Source: JAMOBE01 sp039908285 (GTDB taxonomy: Bacteria; Pseudomonadota; Alphaproteobacteria; Rhodospirillales; Rhodospirillaceae). From it: DNA of 64,000 bases. How positions within the stretch are numbered: position 1 is the stretch's first letter; the number at the start of each line of letters is the position of its first letter. A model generated the notes under the pieces. That model saw only the letters and a program-made list of their open reading frames with translations. It was not told the DNA's origin and did not search any database. The stretch lies in the NCBI GenBank assembly GCA_039908285.1, contig JAMOBE010000005.1, positions 15,655 through 79,654 on the forward strand. Reading direction: 5' to 3'. Positions 54,100-62,550 of this stretch are shown piece after piece. Made by a program: the position numbers and the translations under genes.

Positions 54100-55139
54100 T
54101 GAGCGCTTCGGCCGTCCATCTCCTGATCTTCACCAAGCAGTTCGCCGCGATGCTGCGCAGTCGGCTGCCTTTGGTCTCCGTGCTGGAGAACCTTGCCGAG
54201 GAGACGCCGCAGAAGTCGCTCAAGGAGGTGATCTCGACGGTCACCGACGATGTCAAGCATGGGATCGATCTTGGCGATGCCCTGGCCGAACATCCGGACA
54301 CCTTCAGTGCCGTGTTCGTCAACGTGGCCAGGGCCGGGATGTTGTCCGGAAAGCTGGACTCCTCGCTGACTCAGATCGCGGGCTATCTGGAGAACCTGGA
54401 CCAGTTGCGGCGCAAGCTGCGGGCGGCGTTCGCCTATCCGGCCTTCATGCTGGTGGCGTTCTTTGCCGTGTTCAACGGCATGATCTTCGGCATTCTCCCG
54501 CGGTTCCGGGAGATGTACAAGAATTTCCACAAGGCATTGCCGGCTCCGACTCAGCTTCTGCTGGATATCGGCGATTTCTGGGCCGCCAACTGGTATCTGG
54601 TGATTGGCACGACCGCCGTGCTGGTCATGACGTTCTCCATCTGGATCAAGACCGAGGACGGTCGGCGGGTCTGGGACGAGGTGAAGCTCAAGTTGCCGAT
54701 CATCGGGGCCGCCTGGCGCATGGCGGCCCTGGCCCGCTTTCTCCGCACCCTCGCCGTGCAGGTCCACAATGACGTCCGGCTTCTGGATGCGCTGCGGCTG
54801 TCGGCGGATGTGGTGGACAATTACTACATTCGGGACATCCTGCTGGACATCGCGAATTCGGTCGAAAATGGCGGCAGCATCGCGGGGGCCTTCCGTGATC
54901 ACGAGATCTTTCACGGCATCGTCCTGCAGATGATACGATCCGGCGAGGATTCTGGAACGCTTGATGAGCTGCTGGCAGCCTCGGCCGATTATTTCGACAG
55001 TCTGCTTGCCGATCTGCTCAATGTCATCGCTGGGCTCATCAATCCGGTCCTGACCGTTTTCATTGGTCTTGCCGTGGCAGGTATGATGGTTGCGTCGTTC
55101 CTGCCGGTCTTTGACATGGGATCGGCGGTTGGCCAGTGA
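54099..55139 (+). CDS. GspF/PilC-type inner membrane platform protein
   Basis: A 346-residue protein with two T2SSF domains: 'FTKQFAAMLRSRLPLVSVLENLAEE' (first part of domain 1) and the matching 'RFLRTLAVQVHNDVRLLDALR' in domain 2, three hydrophobic segments and a C-terminal membrane helix. It is shorter than usual PilC (about 400). It recruits the ATPase to the membrane. Its ATG shares a base with the stop of the ATPase gene, so the two are coupled. Confidence 0.9.
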   Translation: MSASAVHLLIFTKQFAAMLRSRLPLVSVLENLAEETPQKSLKEVISTVTDDVKHGIDLGDALAEHPDTFSAVFVNVARAGMLSGKLDSSLTQIAGYLENLDQLRRKLRAAFAYPAFMLVAFFAVFNGMIFGILPRFREMYKNFHKALPAPTQLLLDIGDFWAANWYLVIGTTAVLVMTFSIWIKTEDGRRVWDEVKLKLPIIGAAWRMAALARFLRTLAVQVHNDVRLLDALRLSADVVDNYYIRDILLDIANSVENGGSIAGAFRDHEIFHGIVLQMIRSGEDSGTLDELLAASADYFDSLLADLLNVIAGLINPVLTVFIGLAVAGMMVASFLPVFDMGSAVGQ

Positions 55140-55154
55140 TCGTAGAGGAATGGA

Positions 55155-56027
55155 ATGAACACCGTGCAAAACAGTGTCGCTGTTCTCTTCGCCGACATAT
55201 CGGGCAGCACCAAGCTCTACGAGTCCGAAGGGGACCGGGTGGCTCGCGAACTCACCTCTCAGGCCATTGACGCCATGGTGGTCTGCGTAACCCGGGCTGA
55301 GGGACGTCTCATCAAGACCATCGGTGATGAAATCATGGCCTCGTTTCCCTCGGCGGCCAGTGCCTATGATGCCGCGGTCGCCATGCAGGCCGCCGTTCGC
55401 ACGCCGTTTTCCATCCGGATCGGCTTCCACTTCGGCCCGGTCATCGAGGAGGGGGGGGACCTGTTTGGTGACACCGTGAACGTGGCGGCCCGGGTGACGG
55501 GGATCGCCACGGCAGGCGAGATCATTCTGACCGATAGCGTCCTGCCGAGCCTGTCGCCGGATGCCAAAGAAACCACGCGGTTTCTCGATCATGCGGAACT
55601 CAAGGGCAAGTCGCTGCCGGTGCGCATCTACAAGGTCGTCCTCGAGAAGGAAGATGAGACCTTTGTCGACAACCAGGACTTTACGCGTCCCGTGGTCGAG
55701 CACCATCTCACGGTCACCTATCGTGGACGGACCTATCCCGTGACGGTGGGTGGCGAGTCGCTGACACTAGGCCGTGGAAACGATTGCACCGTGACCGTCC
55801 AGGAAGCATGCGTATCGCGGGCCCACGCCAAGATCTACCACGTCTACGGCAAGTTCCTGGTCACGGATTACAGCACCAATGGAACATATGTCGTCACGGA
55901 AAACGGGGAGCACGTCTTCGTCAAGCGGGAGACGGTCCAGCTTGGGTCAGGGGGATCTATTTACCTCGGGCTTCCACCGACCCCGGGGTACGATGGAGTC
56001 CTTACTTTCTCAACGACAGGTCAGTAA
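55155..56027 (+). CDS. Class III adenylate/guanylate cyclase with C-terminal FHA domain
   Basis: A 290-residue cytoplasmic protein. The cyclase domain (about 7-170) has metal Asp residues in 'FADISGSTKLYE' and 'TIGDEIMASFPS' and the 'GDTVNVAARVTG' segment. The FHA domain (about 195-275) has 'LGRGNDCTVTV', 'VSRAHAKIY' and 'DYSTNGTYV'. It links cyclic-nucleotide production to phosphothreonine binding. Located between the platform protein and the phosphatase, 15 bp and 4 bp away. Confidence 0.9.
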   Translation: MNTVQNSVAVLFADISGSTKLYESEGDRVARELTSQAIDAMVVCVTRAEGRLIKTIGDEIMASFPSAASAYDAAVAMQAAVRTPFSIRIGFHFGPVIEEGGDLFGDTVNVAARVTGIATAGEIILTDSVLPSLSPDAKETTRFLDHAELKGKSLPVRIYKVVLEKEDETFVDNQDFTRPVVEHHLTVTYRGRTYPVTVGGESLTLGRGNDCTVTVQEACVSRAHAKIYHVYGKFLVTDYSTNGTYVVTENGEHVFVKRETVQLGSGGSIYLGLPPTPGYDGVLTFSTTGQ

Positions 56028-56031
56028 AGCC

Positions 56032-56781
56032 ATGACGAATGTCTCCGCGATGATGCTGCCTTTCCTGGCTGGCGTGGCCGTGTCGGCCGAGAGTAATGTC
56101 GGGTGCGTGCGAGTGGTAAACGAGGATTGCTTCGCCGTCTCGCCGGAGGCGCGCCTGCTGGTGGTTGCCGACGGCGTCGGCGGTCACGGACTGGGCGACC
56201 GTGCGAGCCGTCTTGCCGTGGACTCACTGCTGGAGCATCTGGTCCATCACGACGGTGAAGAAAACTACGCGCCCGAAGATGCCGTAAGGGCCGCGAATGA
56301 TCGTGTCTTCGCCGAAAACCGACAACGCGATATTCCCCAGGGACGTGGCATGGGGACCACCATTGCCGGATTGTGGTTTCCACCACGCCGACCGAATACG
56401 GTGATGGTGTTCTCGGTCGGCGACAGTCGGGTCTATCGCCTGCGCGGTGGCGGCATCGAGCGTCTGACCCGGGATCACTCTCTCTATCAGGAGTGGATGG
56501 ACAAAGGGGGGAACGGATTGCCCCCGGCAAGGAACATCATTACCAGATGCGTCGGAACGCTGCCAGAGACGACCGCAGACATATCAGTAATGAATGCTTC
56601 GCCAGGTGAAACATTTATTTTGTGCTCTGATGGTCTGACGACTTCGATGGAAGATAATGACATTCTTGAAATTGCATCATCTTCATCTGACGTGTGCTCT
56701 ATGTGCTCAAGACTTGTCGGGGCAGCCATCGAGCGTGGTGGACGGGACAACGTGACGGTCATCGTAGCGACGTTTGTTTGA
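56032..56781 (+). CDS. PP2C-family protein phosphatase
   Basis: A 249-residue protein with the PPM motifs 'VVNEDCF', 'VADGVGGHG', 'FSVGDSRVYRLR', 'LCSDGLT' and 'GGRDNVTVIV', so both metal-binding Asp sets are present. It should reverse threonine phosphorylation by the two kinases. ATG 56032 lies 4 bp after the cyclase stop. The 3' part (about 56560-56770) is noticeably less GC-rich. Confidence 0.9.
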   Translation: MTNVSAMMLPFLAGVAVSAESNVGCVRVVNEDCFAVSPEARLLVVADGVGGHGLGDRASRLAVDSLLEHLVHHDGEENYAPEDAVRAANDRVFAENRQRDIPQGRGMGTTIAGLWFPPRRPNTVMVFSVGDSRVYRLRGGGIERLTRDHSLYQEWMDKGGNGLPPARNIITRCVGTLPETTADISVMNASPGETFILCSDGLTTSMEDNDILEIASSSSDVCSMCSRLVGAAIERGGRDNVTVIVATFV

Positions 56782-56835
56782 TTGGGATGTCTCTTTGCTT
56801 GTTGCGTCACGACGGCGGGCTGTTGGTGACGGAAC

Positions 56836-58992
56836 GTGACGGGGTTCAGGGAAATGTTCAGCGACAAGAAATCGAAAATCGCGCCACCCCAGGAAACGAC
56901 CAGTCCAAAGAAACCGACGGCGGCCGGTGGGGGGAAGTTCGGCAAGCTCTTCAAGGGGCTCTCGGGCGGAAAGAAGGCCAGCGGCCCTCTTCAGCTGTCG
57001 GAGGATGGAACCAACCGCTTGTTCCTCTTCATTCAACCCGGTGGATGGCGTTGGACATTGCGCAGTCCCGATGGCGCTTCGCTTGGACAGGGACAGGGAG
57101 ACGCGCCCGCCGGGACGGCTGGCGACGTCCATGACGAAGTGTTCAAGCTGGCGGCGGCCGAGCTGATCGCCAACCCGGCCGCGACGACGGGGCTTCGCGA
57201 TATCGTGGTCATGCTTGAGGACGCCGATATCGTCTACATGGATGGCCGGAACAAGCTGGTCAAGGATGAGAGCGAGCACCGCCTGCGTGTCGTCGGCGCT
57301 GAGCTTGTCGGCGCGAACAAGGCCACCTTCGGGCGGCAGATGCTTGGGCCCGACGTCAACAAAACCACGATCTACTCCTTCGCCAACGCGGAGCGACTCA
57401 GTCGTCAGCTCGGCAGTCTCGACGTTCTGGTGCCCAAGGTGACGTCGGTCGTTCCCCTTGGCGCCGTACTGCTCCAGCACGCGGCGGCGGATTGCGGACC
57501 TGACGGCGTGGGATGCACCATTCACGTCTCTCACTCTCACACCTACGTCGCTCTGGCCAACATCGGCCTGGGCGTCGCACTGCTCCGGACCATCCCCACC
57601 GGTTTCGAGCACCTGGTCACCGCCGTGGCCACGGCGAACAAGCAGACCGTCGAGGTCGCACGCACGACGCTGGCCACCCGGGACCTGTTGTCGACGCTTG
57701 CCGTGGAACGTGCTTCGGAGGTGACCAAGGACAGCCTGGCCTTCGGTGTCCTCGAGCGCGACCTGATGCTGCTGACGGCCCGTCTGATTCGAGACATCGT
57801 CGAGACGGTTAAACACTTTTCCGAGCACCGTCAGGGTGGAGAGGTTCTCCGCATCACGATGCTTCAGCCAGAAGGGGAAGCAAAAGGGCTGCTCAGCCTG
57901 CTGCGTCGTGCCCTTGCCGATATTCTTCCGTCCACGCTTCATGCAAATATTCAGCTTCACAATGAAGGACCCGTGGGAGCCATCGTGGTCCAGCCCCTTG
58001 ACCGTCTGGCCAACCTGTTCATCGGTGCCGAGGGGGCTCTCGTCACCGTTGGCAAGGTCGCCTATCGGTACGACGGTCGCAGTGCCCTGGAGCCGGTGCG
58101 GTCCCTGACACGCGATGCCGCCCGCGCTCATGCCTCACGGACCGACACGCGACGGGCCGCGAAAACCGGTACCCGGAAACTGGGCAGGGGGGGCAAGCGG
58201 CGCGACGCGGCTGGATCCGGTGGGACGGATATCTTCGCCAAACTGCGTGAGATGCTGAACCGCAATCCGGCCCTTGCCAACGCCGCCGGTGGGATCATGG
58301 ATGACCTCTCCCCCGATGCGGCTTCGGAGCGGCGTCAGGAACTGGCGGCCCACGCCATGTTCGTGATGATGTTGCTGGGGGCCCTCTATTTTGCCTATAC
58401 CGAGTACGAAACAGTTGCGGCGCTGCACGTCAACGCCGAGGCCACGGCCAGCACCGCAGCCACCAGGAATGCCACGCTTCGCAAGGAAATTGAAGAGGCC
58501 GGAGGCGAGGCCGGCCGGGTGGTCGCCGACAAGGTGCTGTGGACGGAAAAGTTCCTCGCCCTTGGCCACAACATCAACAACGCGATCTGGCTGACCGACG
58601 TGTTCCTGGCCGATCAGGAAAAACAAGTCGGCGCCAGCAAGGTGGTGAGCAAGAAGATGGTCATGGAGGGAGCGGTACTGCCGTCACCCGATGGTCACAT
58701 CCTGGAGATTTCCAATTACATAAAAGCACTGCTGAAGGACAAGGACGGATTCATGAGCGATTTCGGCGAGGTCGTTTTTGCCGGCGCTCACCTGGACTCC
58801 GCCGAGTCGGAGCAAATCGTCAAGTTCAAGATCGAGGCGATCTATGACGGCGGCAAACGCATCATGAGGATACCGTTGACCGGCAAGGGGGCTGATGACG
58901 ACCGCTCTCCGCTCGCCAAAATGCAGGACAGCGTAAAGCAGCGTAATCAGGAATCGAACAGCTCCCTGACGGGCGGCACGGCAACTCACTGA
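56836..58992 (+). CDS. PilM-PilN-like (GspL-type) fusion protein
   Basis: A 718-residue protein. The N-terminal 50 residues are basic and Lys-rich. Residues about 60-430 have no strong motif but the size and place of an actin-like PilM/GspL cytoplasmic domain. A single membrane helix (about 506-525) follows a basic linker, then a coiled coil ('ATRNATLRKEIEEAGG') and a PilN-like ferredoxin fold candidate with 'TEKFLALGHNINNAIWLTDVF'. Assigned by layout and neighbours rather than by a motif. GTG 56836 or ATG 56854 could start it. Confidence 0.6.
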   Translation: MTGFREMFSDKKSKIAPPQETTSPKKPTAAGGGKFGKLFKGLSGGKKASGPLQLSEDGTNRLFLFIQPGGWRWTLRSPDGASLGQGQGDAPAGTAGDVHDEVFKLAAAELIANPAATTGLRDIVVMLEDADIVYMDGRNKLVKDESEHRLRVVGAELVGANKATFGRQMLGPDVNKTTIYSFANAERLSRQLGSLDVLVPKVTSVVPLGAVLLQHAAADCGPDGVGCTIHVSHSHTYVALANIGLGVALLRTIPTGFEHLVTAVATANKQTVEVARTTLATRDLLSTLAVERASEVTKDSLAFGVLERDLMLLTARLIRDIVETVKHFSEHRQGGEVLRITMLQPEGEAKGLLSLLRRALADILPSTLHANIQLHNEGPVGAIVVQPLDRLANLFIGAEGALVTVGKVAYRYDGRSALEPVRSLTRDAARAHASRTDTRRAAKTGTRKLGRGGKRRDAAGSGGTDIFAKLREMLNRNPALANAAGGIMDDLSPDAASERRQELAAHAMFVMMLLGALYFAYTEYETVAALHVNAEATASTAATRNATLRKEIEEAGGEAGRVVADKVLWTEKFLALGHNINNAIWLTDVFLADQEKQVGASKVVSKKMVMEGAVLPSPDGHILEISNYIKALLKDKDGFMSDFGEVVFAGAHLDSAESEQIVKFKIEAIYDGGKRIMRIPLTGKGADDDRSPLAKMQDSVKQRNQESNSSLTGGTATH

Positions 58993-59018
58993 CGGGATGA
59001 CGGAAAGGCAATCGTCTG

Positions 59019-59861
59019 ATGGATGCATTCATTCGCGCGAACGCCCGATTGCTTGGGTCGGCGATCTATCTGACACTCGGTCTCCTTGTGGCCGGTTACT
59101 CCTTCCTTTACCTGCCGGTCGAGCGGCAGACCGTGCACGCAAGAAAGTTCGCGGCAGTTCTGGCTTTGGAAAATACACAGCTTGACGAAACCAAGCAGAA
59201 TCTGAAGAAGGCAAAAGACCGCGTTGGCGTAAGCAGTGTTCCTGATTTCCTCGAGCGCATCAACGGTGTTGCCAAAGATACTGGTATCGCGATAAAAGAT
59301 TCAAGTGGTCGAACCGTCATCAAGGATGGCGTCATCATCAACAAGCTGGTTCCGCGCGAGAACCAGAAATTCACCTTCGATCTCCAGATAACTGAGGACT
59401 ATTTCAAGTTCCTGAGGTTTTCGCGCCTTCTTGAGACTCTGGACGTCGTCATCAACGACATCCAGGTTCACCCCTATGATCCGGGGCGATCGCCACCGTT
59501 GCACGCCATTTCGTTTTCCCTGACCCCCCGCAACGATGCCGTTCCGCTGTCTGGTGAGCGACTCAAGGAGCTGCAGGAGATGGTTGATGCGCCCAACAAG
59601 CGCAATCCGTTCCAGCGTTTCGCCGTAGGCAAGGTGTCTGAGCAGGTGCGAAAGGAAATCGATCTCACCTGGATCTACAAGTTGTCGGGCATCGGGTCCA
59701 TTGGCGGCGTGCGCATGGCGACCATCGACGGCCGCGAATACGAGGCAGGAGGCAAGTTCGAGGGCATGACCGTCCTTGGTGTCGATGCCGACAAGGTCAA
59801 CCTCAGCAAGATCACAGCAAACGGGGAAGAGAAATACATCATCAGATTCCGCAAAAAATAG
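59019..59861 (+). CDS. PilO-PilP-like fusion protein
   Basis: A 280-residue protein with a membrane helix at about 11-31, a coiled coil ('DETKQNLKKAKDR'), a PilO-like domain, and from about 190 a segment 'NKRNPFQRF', then 'LTWIYKLSGIGSIGGVRMATIDGREYEAGGKF' (in part), which follows the PilP/GspC homology-region pattern. Such a protein would tie the inner membrane platform to the secretin. Translation starts 26 bp after the previous stop. Confidence 0.65.
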   Translation: MDAFIRANARLLGSAIYLTLGLLVAGYSFLYLPVERQTVHARKFAAVLALENTQLDETKQNLKKAKDRVGVSSVPDFLERINGVAKDTGIAIKDSSGRTVIKDGVIINKLVPRENQKFTFDLQITEDYFKFLRFSRLLETLDVVINDIQVHPYDPGRSPPLHAISFSLTPRNDAVPLSGERLKELQEMVDAPNKRNPFQRFAVGKVSEQVRKEIDLTWIYKLSGIGSIGGVRMATIDGREYEAGGKFEGMTVLGVDADKVNLSKITANGEEKYIIRFRKK

Positions 59862-59869
59862 AAATTGAG

Positions 59870-60724
59870 ATGGCCGTTCAAGTCCAAAAGTGTGTCACGA
59901 TGATTGCGGGAGCCGTCCTGATGGCGTGGCTCCCGCTGGCGCAGGCGCAGGCGACCGACTCTGCGCTGGACAAGGCCATCGCCGCCTACCGAGGAGGGCG
60001 GCACGACGAGGCTGTTCCGATCATCCGCGACTGGGCCGGGACGGGCGATGCCGAGGCGTTGTTCTGGCTTGGACAGGCGTACCTCAGGGGACAGGGCGTG
60101 CCGTTCGACTATGCGCTTGCCCACGACTACTTCAGCCGCTCGGCCCGTCTCGGTAATGACAAAGCCCAGAACAATCTTGGTCTGTTGTATCGTGATGGGC
60201 TTGGTGTCAAGGAAGACAAGGTAACGGCTCACGCCTGGTTCAGCATTTCCGCCGCCAGCAGCCGTGAGCACCCGTTGCTGGCGGCCATGACCAACCGTGA
60301 CCGGCTTGAATTGGACATGCGGCCTGATCAGATTGCCGAGGCGTCCCGGCGGGTCGTCAAACTCAGTCGCGCCATTCGGTACCCCAGGCCTCAAAGCGTA
60401 TCTGGTCCTGCGGTTCATTCCCCCACTCCGGTCTCCAGCGCGCAGCGGGCTGGGCAAGCCGGTGATTTCTTCGTCCAGGTGGGCCTGTTCGCCCGGCGCG
60501 GCAATGTGGAGGCCGCCCAGCGTCTGGCGGGACGCCACCATCTGCCGCTGCTGGTCGAGGAAATCGATGTCAGTGGACGCACATTCCAGCGTCTGCGCAG
60601 TGGCCCATACCACACCAGGGAGGAAGCCCGTGCCGCGATGGCCACGGTAGACGAGATCTTTCGCGTTGAAAGCAGTCTGGTTGAACCTGCCGACAGCGGG
60701 TCCCGCACGTTGCGATCGGAGTGA
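59870..60724 (+). CDS. Sel1-repeat and SPOR-domain periplasmic protein
   Basis: A 284-residue protein with a signal peptide (about 1-28, AQAQA). Two Sel1-like repeats follow ('AEALFWLGQAYLRGQGV', 'AQNNLGLLYRDGLGV'), then a Pro-rich linker and a C-terminal SPOR domain (about 200-275, 'FFVQVGLFARRGNVEAAQRL', 'RLRSGPYHTREEA') that binds denuded glycan of peptidoglycan. It may position the machine in the wall. Confidence 0.85.
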   Translation: MAVQVQKCVTMIAGAVLMAWLPLAQAQATDSALDKAIAAYRGGRHDEAVPIIRDWAGTGDAEALFWLGQAYLRGQGVPFDYALAHDYFSRSARLGNDKAQNNLGLLYRDGLGVKEDKVTAHAWFSISAASSREHPLLAAMTNRDRLELDMRPDQIAEASRRVVKLSRAIRYPRPQSVSGPAVHSPTPVSSAQRAGQAGDFFVQVGLFARRGNVEAAQRLAGRHHLPLLVEEIDVSGRTFQRLRSGPYHTREEARAAMATVDEIFRVESSLVEPADSGSRTLRSE

Positions 60725-62550
60725 CCGCCATGGTATTCTACGGTTTCCGTGGGGTGACCTTAGATGGGTTCCGTATAGGCCACATGACTGACGGCACCAA
60801 ATTGCAGGTGGGACACATGGACGAGTCAACATTCGTCATTGCTGACGGTCAATCCGGAGACGGGCCAGGATGGTTCGTCGTGATCCGCTCCCGTACTGGG
60901 GAACAGCGCCTGTATTTTCCCGATAACCGTCTGGTCGGAAACGGAGTTTTGTTTGGCCGCGCTCATGGCTGTGATGTGCACGTTGACGATGCATCCGTTT
61001 CCAAGGAGCACTGCAGGGTATTTCTGGACAAGGACAAGGATAGGCTGCGGGTTACCGACCTAAGTTCCACGAATGGTGTGTACATTGCTGGCAGACGGCT
61101 GGAGAAAAAGGCGTCCGACGCTTTTGATCCCAGAGAGGGATTGCGACTTGGAACGGTCGTTCTGGCGTTCGAGCGCGTGGTTCCACCGCCGCCTTCTGTT
61201 CCGCCGCAGCCTGTGTTTACGCAGCCGTCCATCCAGTCTCCTGAACCTGACGACGGAACGATGCTGGGTGATGATTCGGACTATGGCGGTGCCACGGCCC
61301 CGATCGGAGGAATTGGCTTCTCGATCCCAAATCAACCAGCCGACAGTGGCGGAGTCGAATTCGGTGGGGCGATGCTGGATGCCCATTTCGACGCCCCCAT
61401 AGAGTTCAAGCGGGCCCATGAGACTGGAAGCTTTCCTGGTGTGGCCTTTCCCGAGCCTCCCTCAACCCTCCCTCGGCAAGCTCCGCAAGAGGCTCCGCGC
61501 TCCAGGCGTTCCGGAGCCGTCACGATGCTCGTCGTTGCACTGGTGCTGGCCGCCGCGGGCGGTGGAGGCTATGTGTTCATGACCCAGCAGGGCCTGATCG
61601 GGGGAGACAACGTGGCCGTCGAAACCCCTTCGTCGGCGCCAACACCGTCGACAAAGGCGTCACCTCCGGCATCCACCGTCGCGTCCGAACCCATGACGGT
61701 AACCGCCGCGCCGAAATCCGCTCCCGGTAACAAGCCGGTGGTTACGGCTTCCGTGAGTTCATCGTCGGTTCGGGTGCTTGCTCCGGGCAAGCGCAGCATG
61801 AACAAAGCGGTAAGTGAACGGTACAGCAGCATCGGTTTCGGTAACTTCCACGCACTGGTTATCGGCAACGACGCGTATCAGCATGTCAACCAGCTTGACA
61901 ATGCCATCCACGATGCGACTGCGGTCGCCAGTATCCTGGCCAACGACTATGGTTTTGAGGTGACACTTATCGAGAACGGCTCCCGGAACGATACGGTGTT
62001 GGCTCTGGACCGGATGCGCGCCCGGCTGACGGAAAAAGACAACCTTCTGATCTTTTATGCCGGCCATGGGCATTACGACGCCGACATGGATCGCGGGTAT
62101 TGGCTGCCGGTGGACGCCCAACCGAACACGCGCGCCAACTGGATTTCCAACGCCGACGTTACCGATTCGCTGAAGGCCATCCAGGCCAAACACGTCATCG
62201 TCGTCGCCGACAGTTGCTATTCGGGCTCACTGACGCGGTCTTCCGGGATCGAGCTGCCCGCACCCAACCTCATCGAACGCATCAACAGTCGCCGCTCGCG
62301 CACTGTTCTTGCCTCTGGGGGAATCGAACCCGTGGTGGATGGCGGTGGCAAGAGCAAACACTCCATCTTCACGACGGCCTTTCTCGACGCACTGAAGAAG
62401 AACACTTCTGTTCTTGAAGGATCTGCCTTGTATAATATCGTTCGTGATCCAGTTCGTTTGAACGCCGAGCAGATGCCGACCTATTCCGACCTGCGCAATG
62501 CCAACCACGAATCTGGTGGTGATTTCTTGTTCGTGCGGCGTGATCGATGA
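60721..62550 (+). CDS. FHA domain, transmembrane, caspase-like (C14) protein
   Basis: A 609-residue protein. The FHA domain (about 70-150) has 'GRAHGCDVHV', 'VSKEHCRVF' and 'LSSTNGVYI'. The linker contains 'DDGTMLGDDSD'. A membrane helix (about 267-287) precedes a Ser/Thr/Pro-rich stretch and a caspase-fold domain (about 375-600) with His in 'FYAGHGHYD' (about 449) and Cys in 'ADSCYSGSL' (about 498). FHA would be cytoplasmic and the peptidase extracytoplasmic. GTG 60721 overlaps the previous stop; ATG 60730 and 60784 are alternatives. Confidence 0.88.
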   Translation: MTAMVFYGFRGVTLDGFRIGHMTDGTKLQVGHMDESTFVIADGQSGDGPGWFVVIRSRTGEQRLYFPDNRLVGNGVLFGRAHGCDVHVDDASVSKEHCRVFLDKDKDRLRVTDLSSTNGVYIAGRRLEKKASDAFDPREGLRLGTVVLAFERVVPPPPSVPPQPVFTQPSIQSPEPDDGTMLGDDSDYGGATAPIGGIGFSIPNQPADSGGVEFGGAMLDAHFDAPIEFKRAHETGSFPGVAFPEPPSTLPRQAPQEAPRSRRSGAVTMLVVALVLAAAGGGGYVFMTQQGLIGGDNVAVETPSSAPTPSTKASPPASTVASEPMTVTAAPKSAPGNKPVVTASVSSSSVRVLAPGKRSMNKAVSERYSSIGFGNFHALVIGNDAYQHVNQLDNAIHDATAVASILANDYGFEVTLIENGSRNDTVLALDRMRARLTEKDNLLIFYAGHGHYDADMDRGYWLPVDAQPNTRANWISNADVTDSLKAIQAKHVIVVADSCYSGSLTRSSGIELPAPNLIERINSRRSRTVLASGGIEPVVDGGGKSKHSIFTTAFLDALKKNTSVLEGSALYNIVRDPVRLNAEQMPTYSDLRNANHESGGDFLFVRRDR

